Position numbers and translations under genes: made by a program
NCBI RefSeq assembly: GCF_030444335.1
Contig: NZ_CP128595.1
Location: 1,550,001 to 1,614,000 of the forward strand
Reading direction: 5' to 3'
DNA: 64,000 bases
Origin: Polaribacter huanghezhanensis
Lineage (GTDB): Bacteria; Bacteroidota; Bacteroidia; Flavobacteriales; Flavobacteriaceae
Shown: positions 1-10,354 of the stretch, piece after piece
Position numbering within the stretch: the stretch's first letter is position 1
Layout: each line of letters starts with the position of its first letter
Notes under the pieces: model-generated
Told to the model about the DNA's origin: nothing
The model's database searches: none
What the model saw: the letters and a program-made list of their open reading frames with translations, nothing else

Positions 1-33
1 AGAATAGATGTTGTATAAAGTTTCAATATTCAT
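1..33 (-). CDS. murF: N-terminal fragment, probable MurF (cut by window edge)
   Basis: An ATG on the minus strand at 33 opens a frame that runs off the window after 11 codons (MNIETLYNIYS). The gene lies downstream of gldJ on the same strand. In flavobacteria a MurF ligase (UDP-MurNAc-tripeptide plus D-Ala-D-Ala) commonly starts like this and follows gldJ. Eleven residues cannot prove a family, so the name rests mainly on neighbourhood knowledge and is tentative. Confidence 0.4.
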   Translation of the reverse strand, partial: MNIETLYNIYS

Positions 34-44
34 TTTTTAAATAT

Positions 45-92
45 AAAAAACCTCATTGTAAAAAAGCACAATGAGGTCTATTATTTTTTTTG
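45..92. terminator. Hairpin terminator between gldJ and the next gene
   Basis: A perfect 9-bp stem CCTCATTGT (51-59) / ACAATGAGG (68-76) with an 8-nt loop has T-rich tails on both strands. On the minus strand it follows the gldJ stop codon directly, so it probably ends the gldJ transcript. Confidence 0.7.
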
Positions 93-105
93 AAAATAAA
101 AAGAA

Positions 106-1791
106 TTATCTTCTTGCGTTTCTCGCTGTTTTTTTCTTATAGGTCATTGGGCCAACTTTATCCGTTACACACCTAAAACCAATAAAGTTTGTAGACATGT
201 ATTCTGGCAAATATCTTCTTTGTGCCGGATCTAGCCAATATTCTCTGTCGCTCCAAGAACCACCTTTGTAGACTCTTGTATTGTTTCCAATTAATGTAGA
301 TCTAAATTTAGTGTCATACTTCTTTAGAATATTACCAACACTGTCTCTTTCGTCTCTTCGTGTTTTAGGAGAATTATACATTGCTGGATCATTTTCAAAT
401 TGTGTCAAATCTGATTGATAAAATCTTGAAGAATTCTTATTACCATCACCTAAATTAGAGTTGTTAGCAGCACTATAATTTCTTCTCATATAAATATCGT
501 CTTTAGTGGTTGGAACATATTTAATGCTTCCGGGTAAATATAAAGGAATAATTTTTCCATTATCTAAAGTGTCATATTCTATAGAGTTCTCATCTACGAT
601 AACAACTTTTCCTTCTTTATTAATCATTTTTTTAGTAAAAACATTACCTCTATAATAATTAAAGTCGTTGGCATCAACATCTATATTTGGTCTGTAGACA
701 TCAGCAACCCATTCAGCAACATTACCAGACATGTCATACAACCCAAAAGCATTTGGAGGATATGACTTTACTTTAATTGGAATGTCAGAACCATCACTGC
801 TCCAACCTGCTATGCCGCTATAATTTCCTTTAGACTGTTTAAAATTCGCTAATTGATCTCCTTTATATCGTTTAGATTTATCTCTAGTGTATTTTCCAGT
901 CCAAGTATATTTTTTTCTACCTTTTAAGTTATTATATTCTCTCGTTTCAATAATAGATTTCGCTGCATATTCCCATTCAGCTTCAGTTGGTAAACGATAT
1001 TTTTGTGCTAAAATTCCGTCAGAAAATGTTACTTGTCTTCCAGTAAATGCTCCTTTTTTTGGTTTTGGTTGTCCCTTTTTTCTTTTGATGTTGCTTGGTA
1101 AACCTTTTTTATAGATTGTAGAATCTCCATCAAATAAAGCATAAGGATTTTCTAAATAAACATCGGTATCAAAAACATTTTTACCTTTAAAATTGATTGA
1201 ATCCATTTTCCAGATGTTTTTTATAACACCTTTATCCATTAAAATTTTTAGATTCACGGCATTTGTTCTCCATTTGCAATATTGTGTTGCTTGTAGCCAA
1301 CTAACACCAACAACAGGGTAATTTGCATAGGCTGGGTGACGTAAATAATTTTCAGATAGTAAATCTGTATTTCCTAATCCTTTTCTCCATACCAATGTGT
1401 CTGGTAAAACTGAATTATAGATGTATTTATATTTTGGGTCATCAGGCGGAAAGACATCCTTGGTATATTGCGTAAATAATAAATATTCTGCATTCGTTAC
1501 TTCTGCTTCATCCATATAAAAAGAACGTATATGCATTTTTTTTGGAGTAGTATTCCAATCAAACATTACATCGTCTTGTACTTGCCCCATGGTAAAAGTT
1601 CCGCCTTCAATAGCTACCATTCCACCAGGTGGTTTAGAGCCTTCAAAAGAGTTGCCTTTAATATAGTTTCCGTAATCTGGATTGTTAAATTTCCAACCAG
1701 TTAAAGAAGAAGTACAATCTGTACAGGTTTGACAGTTAGTAAGTGTTAAACTAACAATTACTAATAAAGAAAATTTTAATAAGTTTTTCAT
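106..1791 (-). CDS. gldJ: Gliding motility lipoprotein GldJ
   Basis: The 561-residue protein has a lipoprotein signal ending in LTNC (Cys20), then a formylglycine-generating-enzyme/sulfatase-modifying fold. Typical FGE blocks are visible: a GGTFTMG start near residue 65, an LPTEAEWEYAA block near 270, a GLYDMSGNVAEWV block near 355, and the C-terminal GGSW...GFRC region. In Flavobacterium, GldJ is an outer-membrane-associated lipoprotein required for gliding and for stability of the type IX secretion machinery. It is expected to be structural, not an active FGE. The adjacent divergent porU-porV pair is the standard gliding/T9SS arrangement. Length matches the family. Confidence 0.95.
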   Translation of the reverse strand: MKNLLKFSLLVIVSLTLTNCQTCTDCTSSLTGWKFNNPDYGNYIKGNSFEGSKPPGGMVAIEGGTFTMGQVQDDVMFDWNTTPKKMHIRSFYMDEAEVTNAEYLLFTQYTKDVFPPDDPKYKYIYNSVLPDTLVWRKGLGNTDLLSENYLRHPAYANYPVVGVSWLQATQYCKWRTNAVNLKILMDKGVIKNIWKMDSINFKGKNVFDTDVYLENPYALFDGDSTIYKKGLPSNIKRKKGQPKPKKGAFTGRQVTFSDGILAQKYRLPTEAEWEYAAKSIIETREYNNLKGRKKYTWTGKYTRDKSKRYKGDQLANFKQSKGNYSGIAGWSSDGSDIPIKVKSYPPNAFGLYDMSGNVAEWVADVYRPNIDVDANDFNYYRGNVFTKKMINKEGKVVIVDENSIEYDTLDNGKIIPLYLPGSIKYVPTTKDDIYMRRNYSAANNSNLGDGNKNSSRFYQSDLTQFENDPAMYNSPKTRRDERDSVGNILKKYDTKFRSTLIGNNTRVYKGGSWSDREYWLDPAQRRYLPEYMSTNFIGFRCVTDKVGPMTYKKKTARNARR

Positions 1792-1990
1792 GTATCTTAT
1801 TTAAATCTATTTAGGGTTTTTATTTAGCCTTGCAATTTACAATAATTATGTTTTCTACCAAGATAATTAACTTTTTTTACAGGCTGTTTCAATTATTCAA
1901 ATTATAAACGATTGTTTTTTAGCTTTATTATAAGTATTCTTGCATTAGCTTAAAATATCGTAAACTTTATAGCGTTATTTTGATGAAGAA

Positions 1991-4900
1991 ATGAGAAAAA
2001 TACAGTTCCTTTTTTTAGTACTTATTGGTTTTAGCGCCTTAAGTTTTTCACAAACAACAAATTCTGTGTTGTCTAACGGTAATTGGTATAAGTTTTCTGT
2101 GGATACAACAGGTGTTTTTAAGATTGATATTTCCATGTTACAAAAAATGGGAATTAACACCGCAGATTTAAATCCTGAAAATATTAGAATTTACGGAAAT
2201 GGAGGTACAATGTTACCGCAAAAAAATAGCGCTTTTAGATTTGCTGACTTACAGGAAAATGCAATTTATGTTGAAGGTGAAGATGATGGCGTTTTTAATT
2301 CAGGTGATTTTATTCTGTTTTATGCAAAAGGCCCGCACGATTGGGGATTAAACCCAAATTTAGAAACTGCCAATCATCGTCAAAATATTTTTTCTGACAA
2401 AGCCTATTATTTTTTAACCGTTGCAGAAACAAACGGAAAACGAATTTCAGAATTGCCAACGAATACAAATCCTGCAATAAAAACCATTACTACTTTTGAT
2501 GATTTTATATTTTATGAAAAAGAAACCAGAAACTTATTTGCAGTAGGAACACAATGGTTCGGAGAAGATTTTAGTGTAGAAAATGTTCAGAATTTTAAAT
2601 TAGATTTTACATCAATTGACACAAATTACCCCATAAAAGTTAAAGTTGCTGGTGCCGCAATTTCGGCTTTACCTTCAACAATGAATATAAAAATAAATAC
2701 TCAAAATGCTTTTTCTATAAGTTACCCAAGTGTTACAAGTGGTTCGTTAACATTGGGTTGGCCAAATTTTAATTCGTCAGACATCAATGTGAATTCTTCT
2801 ACAATTGATGTTTCTATCACCTATAATAATAATGGAAATCCCGGAGCAAAAGCATATCTAGATTATATAGAAATTGTTGGGAAAAAGCACTTAATTGCTA
2901 ACGGAAAACAATTTTCTTTTAGAAGTTTTGAGGCTTTTAAGACAAACGGAACTGTAGAATATCAAATTCAAGATGCCACAAATGTTTCGCAACTTTGGGA
3001 CGTTACAAGTCCTATCAACCCTAAGAAAATAACAAATTCATCAAGCGGAAACAATTTCACCTTCAGGGCAAGTGGCGGAGTTTTAAACGAATACATTGCG
3101 TTAAATCAATTCGATTATTTTACGCCAGAAGTTGATGGGAATTCATTGGTGAAAAATCAAAATTTACACGGGTTGAAAGACCTAAATTATATCATTATTA
3201 CAAATAATGAATTATCGGCACAAGCACAGCGATTGGCAGAGTATCATCAAGTAAATTCTAGTTTGACAACGAAAGTGGTGCAGCTTTCAGAAATTTATAA
3301 CGAGTTTGGTTCTGGAGCTCCAGATATTACAGCGGTTAGAGATTTTATCAAACGCGTTTACGGTACAAATACCAACGCAACAAGCAAATTAAAATATGTG
3401 TGCTTTTTTGGTGATGGCTCTTATGATTATAAAGATAGAATTACCGATAATAATAATATTGTTCCTGTTTTTGAATCGAATCAGAGTTTTAATTTGGCAA
3501 CTTCTTATGTTACAGACGATTATTTTGTGATGTTAGATTCAAATGAAGGATCAATGCTTACATCAGACACCATTGATGTCGCTTCTGGTAGAATTCCGGT
3601 TTCTACAATTCAGCAAGCCACTGAAGTTGTCGATAAAATTTTAAGTTATTACACTACAGCATCGTTCGGAGATTGGAGAAATACCATTACGTTGGTTGCA
3701 GATGATATTGATGCCGCAGGAGAAGAATCATTAGAATTTGGTGTTGAGAGAATTGCGGATTCTATTAAAAAACACAAACCCATTTTTAACATCAATAAAA
3801 TTTATGCGGATGCTTATAAACAAGAAAATTCTTCAGGTGGCGAACGTTATCCGCAGGTAAATTTAGCTTTGACAAACGCCGTAGAAAAAGGAACTTTGGT
3901 GTTAGATTATTTTGGTCATGGAGGAGAAGATGGTTTTGCAAGCGAACGAATTTTAGAAGTCCCGCAAATTCAAGGATTTAAAAACCCAAAAACATTACCA
4001 TTATTTATTACAGTTACTTGCGAGTTTTCTAGATTTGATAATCCGTTAAGAACCACAGCTGGTGAGCTAATTTTTTGGAATAAAAATGGTGGCGCTGCAA
4101 GTTTAATTACCACAACAAGAGAAGTTTTTATTTCTACGGGGCAAAATTTCAACGAACGTTTGTTAAAAATTTTATTGCAATTTAATAATGAAGATGAATC
4201 GATTGCGGAATCTTTAATTGCGGCAAAAAACGGGTTTTCTAGTTTTCAGAAATTCTTTATTTATTATTTAGGAGATCCAGCAATGAAATTGGCAATTCCG
4301 AAACCAAACGTTCAAATAACCAAAATGAACGGCGTACATATTTCACAATCTTTAGACACGTTAAAAGCCTTGTCTAAAGTGAGTTTTGAAGGGGCTGTTA
4401 CCGATACTGCAAATCAGGTTTTAACCAATTTTAATGGCACATTATCAACAACAGTTTTTGACAAGCTAATCCATAAAACAACGTTAGATAATAATAGTTT
4501 CGGAATTAAAATGAATTTTGATTCCAGAGAGAGTAAATTGTTTAGAGGAAAATCTAGTGTTACAAATGGCACATTTAAATTCGACTTTATAGTGCCAAAA
4601 GATATTAAAGTTGCTTACGGAAAAGGAAAATTAAGCTTTTATGCGTCTGATGAAAAAGATGATAAATCAGGTGCAAATTATGATGTTGTTGTTGGCGGAA
4701 TAAATCCAAATGCAACAAACGATACCGTTGGCCCAGAGTTGTCAGTTTTTATGAATGATGAATCTTTTATTGAAGGAGGAAACACAAATACGTCTCCAAA
4801 TTTAATCATTTCGTTGTCAGATATCAGTGGAATAAACACGTCAATTACATCGATAGATCATGATATTGTTGCAATTTTAGATGGAGATCAAGCAAATTCA

Positions 4901-5383
4901 ATTCTACTAAACGATTATTACGAAACCGAATTAAACGATTTTACAAAAGGAAAAGTAGTGTATCAATTAAGAGATTTAATTGTTGGAAATCACACCTTAA
5001 AAATAAAAGCTTGGGACACCTATAATAATTCCTCAGAAGCAACGTTAAATTTTAGGGTTGTTAGCGATAGCGGATTGGTGCTAGATAATGTGTTAAATTA
5101 TCCAAATCCGTTTATAAACTATACCGAGTTTTGGTTCAATCATAACAAGCCAAACGAACCATTAGAAGTGCAAGTTCAAATCTTTACTATTTCTGGAAAA
5201 ATTATTAAAACAATAAACCGAACAATTCAAACTACTGGGAATTTATCTAGAAGTATCAATTGGAATGGTTTAGACGATTTTGGGAACCGATTAGGAAAAG
5301 GAGTTTATATTTATAAATTAAAAGTAAAATCAACGATAAGTAATCAGTATTCAGAAAAATATGAAAAATTAGTCATACTTTAG
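1991..5383 (+). CDS. porU: Type IX secretion sortase PorU
   Basis: The 1130-residue protein has an N-terminal signal peptide ending near residue 20 (SLSFSQ) and a central gingipain-like C25 peptidase domain. The catalytic dyad is visible as His643 in FGHGGEDG and Cys677 in TVTCEFS. A C-terminal beta-sandwich follows, with a YPNPF start near residue 1036 and a FlgD-like GKGVYIYKL end. PorU removes the C-terminal sorting signal of T9SS cargo at the cell surface and attaches the cargo to the membrane anchor, working with PorV. The gene is divergent from gldJ and 37 bp upstream of porV, so the two are probably cotranscribed. Confidence 0.95.
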   Translation: MRKIQFLFLVLIGFSALSFSQTTNSVLSNGNWYKFSVDTTGVFKIDISMLQKMGINTADLNPENIRIYGNGGTMLPQKNSAFRFADLQENAIYVEGEDDGVFNSGDFILFYAKGPHDWGLNPNLETANHRQNIFSDKAYYFLTVAETNGKRISELPTNTNPAIKTITTFDDFIFYEKETRNLFAVGTQWFGEDFSVENVQNFKLDFTSIDTNYPIKVKVAGAAISALPSTMNIKINTQNAFSISYPSVTSGSLTLGWPNFNSSDINVNSSTIDVSITYNNNGNPGAKAYLDYIEIVGKKHLIANGKQFSFRSFEAFKTNGTVEYQIQDATNVSQLWDVTSPINPKKITNSSSGNNFTFRASGGVLNEYIALNQFDYFTPEVDGNSLVKNQNLHGLKDLNYIIITNNELSAQAQRLAEYHQVNSSLTTKVVQLSEIYNEFGSGAPDITAVRDFIKRVYGTNTNATSKLKYVCFFGDGSYDYKDRITDNNNIVPVFESNQSFNLATSYVTDDYFVMLDSNEGSMLTSDTIDVASGRIPVSTIQQATEVVDKILSYYTTASFGDWRNTITLVADDIDAAGEESLEFGVERIADSIKKHKPIFNINKIYADAYKQENSSGGERYPQVNLALTNAVEKGTLVLDYFGHGGEDGFASERILEVPQIQGFKNPKTLPLFITVTCEFSRFDNPLRTTAGELIFWNKNGGAASLITTTREVFISTGQNFNERLLKILLQFNNEDESIAESLIAAKNGFSSFQKFFIYYLGDPAMKLAIPKPNVQITKMNGVHISQSLDTLKALSKVSFEGAVTDTANQVLTNFNGTLSTTVFDKLIHKTTLDNNSFGIKMNFDSRESKLFRGKSSVTNGTFKFDFIVPKDIKVAYGKGKLSFYASDEKDDKSGANYDVVVGGINPNATNDTVGPELSVFMNDESFIEGGNTNTSPNLIISLSDISGINTSITSIDHDIVAILDGDQANSILLNDYYETELNDFTKGKVVYQLRDLIVGNHTLKIKAWDTYNNSSEATLNFRVVSDSGLVLDNVLNYPNPFINYTEFWFNHNKPNEPLEVQVQIFTISGKIIKTINRTIQTTGNLSRSINWNGLDDFGNRLGKGVYIYKLKVKSTISNQYSEKYEKLVIL

Positions 5384-5420
5384 TCTCCAAACTTGATTAC
5401 ACAAAAGCTAAAATTTAAAA

Positions 5421-6533
5421 ATGAAGAAAAGTTACTTACTATCAATCATATGCTGTTTTATGGTATTAAACACCATACAAAGTCAGTCTAATGCAATTAC
5501 AACAGCAGCGCCATTTTTATTAATCACGCCAGATGCAAGAGCGGGCGGAATGGGTGATATTGGAGTTGCAACTTCATCAGATGCATTTTCATTATTTCAC
5601 AATCCATCTAAAATTGCATTTAATACAAATCAAATTAGTATTGGTGTAAATTATACGCCTTGGCTGCGTAATTTGGTGAGCGATATTTTTGTTGGTGGTT
5701 TATCTTACGTTAATAGATTTAGCGAAAATGCAGCTTGGGCTGTAGATTTTAAATATTTTTCTTTAGGAAAAATAGAATTGACAGATTCTAATGGAAATTC
5801 GACAGGAACAGAAAACCCAAATGAGTTGGCAGTTTCTGGAACCTACGCTTTAAAATTAAGTGAAACTTTTTCTATGGGAGTTGGTTTGAGATATATTCAT
5901 TCCAATTATAAATTGAGTGTTCAAAATCCAGATATCCAAGCAATCAATTCTTTTTCTGTAGATATTTCTGGTTACTACAGATCTCCAGAAGAAAATTATG
6001 GAACTTTTAATGGTCGATATCGCTTAGGGTTTAATATTTCTAATATTGGACCAAAAGTTTCTTATGTTCCAGGAAAAGAAGATTTTATTCCGACCAATTT
6101 AAGATTGGGTGGAGGCTTTGATTTTATTTTGGATGATTATAATATCATTGGAATCAATTTAGAAACCACAAAACTATTAGTGCCAACTCCGCAGCCAGAT
6201 AATTCTGATAAGGATAAAGGATTTTTATCAGGAATGTTTTCTTCTTTTGGCGATGCGCCTGGCGGATTTAGCGAAGAATTAAAAGAATTTACCTATGCTT
6301 TAGGTGCCGAATATTTGTACAATAATGCCTTTGCTTTAAGAACAGGATATTATCACGAAAGCGAAATGAAAGGAAATAGACAATATTTTACAATGGGCGG
6401 CGGATTTAAAGCCAGATCTTTTTCGCTAGATTTATCTTACTTGATAAATGCCTCAAATGTAAATCATCCTTTAGAAAACACGTTACGGTTTTCTTTATCG
6501 TTTGATTTAGGTGAAATTTATGAAGATTATTAG
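5421..6533 (+). CDS. porV: Type IX secretion outer-membrane protein PorV (LptO)
   Basis: This 370-residue protein has a signal peptide ending near residue 22 (TIQSQS) and an FadL-like 14-strand barrel of the PorV family. The conserved start after cleavage (LLITPDARAGGMGDIGVATS) is diagnostic. PorV shuttles folded cargo from the Sov translocon to the PorU attachment complex and is needed for secretion of most proteins carrying type A C-terminal domains. It follows porU by 37 bp in the usual order. Confidence 0.95.
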   Translation: MKKSYLLSIICCFMVLNTIQSQSNAITTAAPFLLITPDARAGGMGDIGVATSSDAFSLFHNPSKIAFNTNQISIGVNYTPWLRNLVSDIFVGGLSYVNRFSENAAWAVDFKYFSLGKIELTDSNGNSTGTENPNELAVSGTYALKLSETFSMGVGLRYIHSNYKLSVQNPDIQAINSFSVDISGYYRSPEENYGTFNGRYRLGFNISNIGPKVSYVPGKEDFIPTNLRLGGGFDFILDDYNIIGINLETTKLLVPTPQPDNSDKDKGFLSGMFSSFGDAPGGFSEELKEFTYALGAEYLYNNAFALRTGYYHESEMKGNRQYFTMGGGFKARSFSLDLSYLINASNVNHPLENTLRFSLSFDLGEIYEDY

Positions 6534-6565
6534 TACCTTCGTTTATACACTAGTTCACAAGATAT

Positions 6566-7048
6566 ATGAAAAAAATTGATGTAGTAGCTTCTGCAACCGT
6601 TTATGATGATGTTTCAGAATTGCCTTCAAATGTTCAATTGCTAATGAATAAAGCAATTGAAGCCCGTAATAACGCATACGCACCGTATTCTAAATTTAGT
6701 GTTGGAGCCGCAATGTTATTAGAAAACAATCAAATTATTTTAGGAAATAACCAAGAAAGTGCTGCATATCCGTCCGGAATGTGTGCAGAAAGAGTTGCAA
6801 TTTGGAAAGCTGGCTCAGATTTTCCTGGAGTTAAAGTAAAACAATTGGCAATTACAGCAAGTTCTAGTATTTCTAAAGTTGATAGGCCTGTTGGTCCTTG
6901 CGGCGCTTGTAGACAAACCTTGTCAGAATACGAAATCAACCAAAAAGAACCAATAGAAATTTATTTTATGGGCGAAGTTGGTAAAATTGTAAAAACAGAA
7001 TCGTTGTTGTCTTTATTGCCGTTTTCATTTGATAGCACTTATTTGTAA
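6566..7048 (+). CDS. cdd: Cytidine deaminase
   Basis: A 160-residue homotetrameric-type cytidine deaminase that hydrolyses cytidine and deoxycytidine to uridine forms in pyrimidine salvage. The zinc site is visible: Cys73 and catalytic Glu75 in MCAER, and Cys112/Cys115 in PCGAC. The substrate-binding block YAPYSKFSVGAA starts at residue 38. Lying 32 bp after porV, it may be read from the same transcript; this order recurs in related genomes. Its stop codon overlaps the next start (TAATG at 7046-7050), which implies translational coupling to the globin. Confidence 0.95.
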   Translation: MKKIDVVASATVYDDVSELPSNVQLLMNKAIEARNNAYAPYSKFSVGAAMLLENNQIILGNNQESAAYPSGMCAERVAIWKAGSDFPGVKVKQLAITASSSISKVDRPVGPCGACRQTLSEYEINQKEPIEIYFMGEVGKIVKTESLLSLLPFSFDSTYL

Positions 7049-7428
7049 TGCAGCAAGACATTTCTTCTAGAGAAGATATTCATTTTATTATTACAGAATT
7101 TTATCAAAAGTTAATTTCTGATTCAGAGATGCTTCCCTTTTTTGAGGAGATAGTGCGACAAAATCATTTAGAGAAACACATCAATACTATTACAGATTTT
7201 TGGCAAGATATTTTGTTGCAAACAGATTCTTACAAGAATAATGTTTTACAAAAGCATTTAGATTTTGATAAAAAAGTTCGATTTAAAAAAGAACATTTCA
7301 CGAAATGGTTAGGCTATTTAACAACTATAATTGACGCTTCTTTTGAAGGTCAGGTTACTCAAAACATGAAAGACAGAGCAAATTCTATTGCAATGGTAAT
7401 GCAAGTCAAATTTAAACTTTACGATTAG
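7048..7428 (+). CDS. Group III truncated hemoglobin
   Basis: The 126-residue protein has the length and motifs of a group III truncated globin: a B-helix FYQKL (Tyr19), LPFFEE at the CD corner, HLEKHINTITDFW around residue 40, a likely proximal His70, and HFTKWL (His83, Trp87) in the G-helix region. These heme proteins bind oxygen or NO; the cellular role in flavobacteria is unproven. Its start codon overlaps the cdd stop by one base. Heme ligand assignments are by pattern, without an alignment. Confidence 0.85.
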   Translation: MQQDISSREDIHFIITEFYQKLISDSEMLPFFEEIVRQNHLEKHINTITDFWQDILLQTDSYKNNVLQKHLDFDKKVRFKKEHFTKWLGYLTTIIDASFEGQVTQNMKDRANSIAMVMQVKFKLYD

Positions 7429-7587
7429 TTTAAATTATTCCATTAAAAAAGCATATTTATTTAAAATGAATTCTCAATTTTAGAGAATCCGTAAAAATGA
7501 ATAAAAGGACATTTTGTTTTTATTTTTACCAGTAAAAATGTGTTACTTTGTTTAAGGTGAACTAATTCATAAAACAATTAATGAATA

Positions 7588-8652
7588 ATGATGAATTCGA
7601 AAATTACAGGAACTGGTTGTTACGTGCCAACAATTATCCAAGGAAATGAAACCTTTTTGGAACACAAATTTTTAAATGAAGATGGTTCTAACTTTGAAAG
7701 CAGTAATGAAGTAATTATAGAAAAATTTAAATCAATTACTGGAATCGAAGAAAGAAGATACGCTACTAGTAATTATTCAGCTTCAGATTTGGCTTTTTTT
7801 GCTGCCCAAAAAGCAATAGAAAATTCGGGTGTAAATCCAGAAGAATTAGATTATATTATTTTAGCACATAACTTTGGCGATGTAAAAAAACCAGCTGGGC
7901 AAAGTGATATATTACCAAGTTTAGCAACAAGAGTAAAACACAGTTTAGGAATTGAAAACCCTAATTGTGTTGCGTATGATATTTTATTTGGATGTCCAGG
8001 TTGGATCGAAGGTGTTATCCAGGCGCACGCATTTATAAAAGCCGGAATGGCTAAAAAAGCGTTGGTGATTGGTGCAGAAACTTTATCGAGAGTTGTTGAT
8101 AAATCGGATAGAGATTCTATGATTTTTAGTGATGGAGCAGGAGCTTGTATTTTAGAAGCTACAGAAGAAAGCAAAGTCGGAATTTTAAGTCACGCTACAC
8201 AAACATTTTCAAAAGAAGAAGCGTATTATTTGTACTTCGGAAAATCAAATGCAATAAATTCTAAGGATGATGAAAAATACATCAAGATGGAAGGACGTAA
8301 GATTTACGAATTTGCATTAAATCATGTGCCAGCAGCAATGAAATCTGCTTTAGATAAAAGCGGAGTTCATATTAATGATGTGAAAAAAGTGTTCATTCAT
8401 CAAGCAAATGAAAAAATGGATGAAGCAATTATCAAGCGATTTTATAGATTGTTTAAGCAGCACGTTCCAGATGGAATAATGCCAATGAATATTCATGAGT
8501 TTGGCAATAGTTCTGTTGCTACAGTTCCTACTTTATTAGATTTAGTTTTAAACGGGCAAATTGAAAATCAAGAAGTTCATAAAGGCGATGTCGTAATTTT
8601 TGCGTCTGTAGGTTCGGGAATGAATATCAATGCAATTGTGTATCAGTTTTAA
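7588..8652 (+). CDS. 3-oxoacyl-ACP synthase III family protein (FabH-like)
   Basis: This 354-residue thiolase-fold condensing enzyme carries the full Cys-His-Asn triad: Cys136 in LFGCPGW, His271 in FIHQAN, Asn307 in EFGNSSV. A GSGMNINAIVYQF-like end closes the protein. FabH-type enzymes condense acyl-CoA with malonyl-ACP to start fatty-acid synthesis, but many paralogs act in specialised lipid or ketone synthesis. There are no other fab genes nearby, so this is probably an accessory paralog and its substrate is unknown. Start chosen at 7588; the ATG at 7591 is equally possible. Confidence 0.85.
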   Translation: MMNSKITGTGCYVPTIIQGNETFLEHKFLNEDGSNFESSNEVIIEKFKSITGIEERRYATSNYSASDLAFFAAQKAIENSGVNPEELDYIILAHNFGDVKKPAGQSDILPSLATRVKHSLGIENPNCVAYDILFGCPGWIEGVIQAHAFIKAGMAKKALVIGAETLSRVVDKSDRDSMIFSDGAGACILEATEESKVGILSHATQTFSKEEAYYLYFGKSNAINSKDDEKYIKMEGRKIYEFALNHVPAAMKSALDKSGVHINDVKKVFIHQANEKMDEAIIKRFYRLFKQHVPDGIMPMNIHEFGNSSVATVPTLLDLVLNGQIENQEVHKGDVVIFASVGSGMNINAIVYQF

Positions 8653-8696
8653 AGACTTATTTTTCATTTTTAGAGGAATAAAAAAAATGAAAATTC

Positions 8697-8730
8697 TTGT
8701 AAAAAAATCTAAATTCTTGTAGTATTTTTG
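8697..8730 (+). promoter_or_regulatory. Candidate guaA promoter, nearly leaderless
   Basis: TATTTTTG (8723-8730) matches the Bacteroidota -7 consensus TAnnTTTG and is preceded by TTG (8697-8699) with 23 nt between. The preferred guaA ATG begins only 3 nt after the box, so the transcript would have almost no leader if this promoter is used. Confidence 0.45.
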
Positions 8731-8733
8731 CAC

Positions 8734-10269
8734 ATGCAACAACACAACGTACTTATCTTAGATTTCGGTTCGCAATACACGCAGCTTATTGCGCGTAGAG
8801 TTAGAGAATTAAACATTTATTGTGAAATTCATCCGTACAACAATCCACCAAAAGACTTATCAAACTTTAAAGCAGTTATCCTTTCTGGGAGTCCATTTTC
8901 TGTTCGTTCAGAGAATCCACTACATCCAGATTTATCAGAAATTAGAGGGGAAAAACCTTTGTTAGCAGTGTGTTATGGCGCACAATATTTAGCACATTTT
9001 TCTGGCGGATTGGTTGGTCAATCGAACACAAGAGAATACGGAAGAGCTCATTTATCTTTTGTAAAAGAAGATGAGCTTTTCTTTGAAAATATTTCTAAAG
9101 GAAGCCAAGTTTGGATGAGCCATTCTGATACCATCAAAGAATTGCCAACAAACGGTTTGCGTTTGGCAAGCACAAATGATGTTGAAAATGCAGCGTATAA
9201 AATTAAAGGAGAACAAACCTTTGCAATTCAGTTTCATCCAGAAGTGTATCATTCTACAGACGGAAAACAATTGTTAGAAAATTTTTTAGTGAAAATTGCA
9301 GGAGTTGAACAAACGTGGACACCAGATTCTTTTGTAGAAAGTACCGTTGAAAATATTAGAGCAAAAGTTGGAACAGAAAAAGTAGTTTTAGGATTGTCTG
9401 GTGGTGTAGATTCTACCGTCGCAGCAGTTTTATTACACAAAGCAATTGGAGAAAACCTGCATTGTATTTTTGTAAATAATGGGTTGCTTCGTAAAAACGA
9501 ATTCACCGATGTTTTAAAGCAATATGAAGGAATGGGCTTAAACGTAAAAGGTGTTGATGCATCAGATCGTTTTATGGACGCTTTAAAAGGATTGACAGAT
9601 CCGGAAGCAAAAAGAAAAGCAATAGGAAATGCGTTTATAGAAGTTTTTGACGCGGAAGCAAATCAAATAGAGGATGCAAAATGGTTGGCGCAAGGAACAA
9701 TTTATCCTGATGTGATAGAATCAGTTTCTGTAAATGGAGGTCCATCAGCAACGATAAAAAGTCATCATAATGTTGGCGGTTTGCCAGATTTTATGAAATT
9801 AAAAATTGTAGAGCCTTTGCGCATGATTTTTAAAGATGAGGTTCGTAGAGTTGGCGCATCAATGGGAATTGATACAGCATTATTAGGAAGACATCCTTTT
9901 CCTGGTCCAGGTTTGGGAATCCGAATTTTAGGAGATATTACAAAAGAAAAAGTACGAATTTTACAAGAAGTAGATGCTATTTTTATAGATGGATTAAAAG
10001 AAAGCGGTTTGTACAATAGCGTTTGGCAAGCAGGAGCAATGTTGTTGCCGGTAAATTCTGTTGGTGTTATGGGAGATGAAAGAACTTATGAAAAAGTTGT
10101 AGCTTTAAGAGCTGTAGAAAGTACAGACGGAATGACAGCAGATTGGGTAAATTTACCCTACGAATTTTTACAAAAAACATCTAACGATATCATTAATAAA
10201 GTAAAAGGTGTAAATAGAGTTGTGTACGATATTAGCTCTAAACCACCAGCAACAATTGAGTGGGAATAA
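8734..10269 (+). CDS. guaA: GMP synthase (glutamine-hydrolysing)
   Basis: The 511-residue enzyme converts XMP, ATP and glutamine to GMP. The N-terminal class I amidotransferase domain begins [20 protein letters not shown] and holds Cys80 (LAVCYGAQ), His168 and Glu170 (FHPEV). The ATP-pyrophosphatase domain shows the PP-loop LSGGVDST near residue 222. The C-terminal dimerisation domain ends in the usual [13 protein letters not shown] at 8728 could extend the frame by two residues, but the ATG at 8734 gives the standard [12 protein letters not shown] start. Confidence 0.97.
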   Translation: MQQHNVLILDFGSQYTQLIARRVRELNIYCEIHPYNNPPKDLSNFKAVILSGSPFSVRSENPLHPDLSEIRGEKPLLAVCYGAQYLAHFSGGLVGQSNTREYGRAHLSFVKEDELFFENISKGSQVWMSHSDTIKELPTNGLRLASTNDVENAAYKIKGEQTFAIQFHPEVYHSTDGKQLLENFLVKIAGVEQTWTPDSFVESTVENIRAKVGTEKVVLGLSGGVDSTVAAVLLHKAIGENLHCIFVNNGLLRKNEFTDVLKQYEGMGLNVKGVDASDRFMDALKGLTDPEAKRKAIGNAFIEVFDAEANQIEDAKWLAQGTIYPDVIESVSVNGGPSATIKSHHNVGGLPDFMKLKIVEPLRMIFKDEVRRVGASMGIDTALLGRHPFPGPGLGIRILGDITKEKVRILQEVDAIFIDGLKESGLYNSVWQAGAMLLPVNSVGVMGDERTYEKVVALRAVESTDGMTADWVNLPYEFLQKTSNDIINKVKGVNRVVYDISSKPPATIEWE

Positions 10270-10354
10270 TATACTAAGTTGCCTTATTTAATGTTATACT
10301 AAATAAAATTGTTAGTTTTAGAAAATGGTTTCTAAAAGCAGAAAAATAAATTAC

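Noticed and set aside
7543..7550. TTACTTTG as promoter of the FabH-like gene
   Set aside because: One base off the TAnnTTTG spacing and the only upstream TTTG is 26 nt away, too far.
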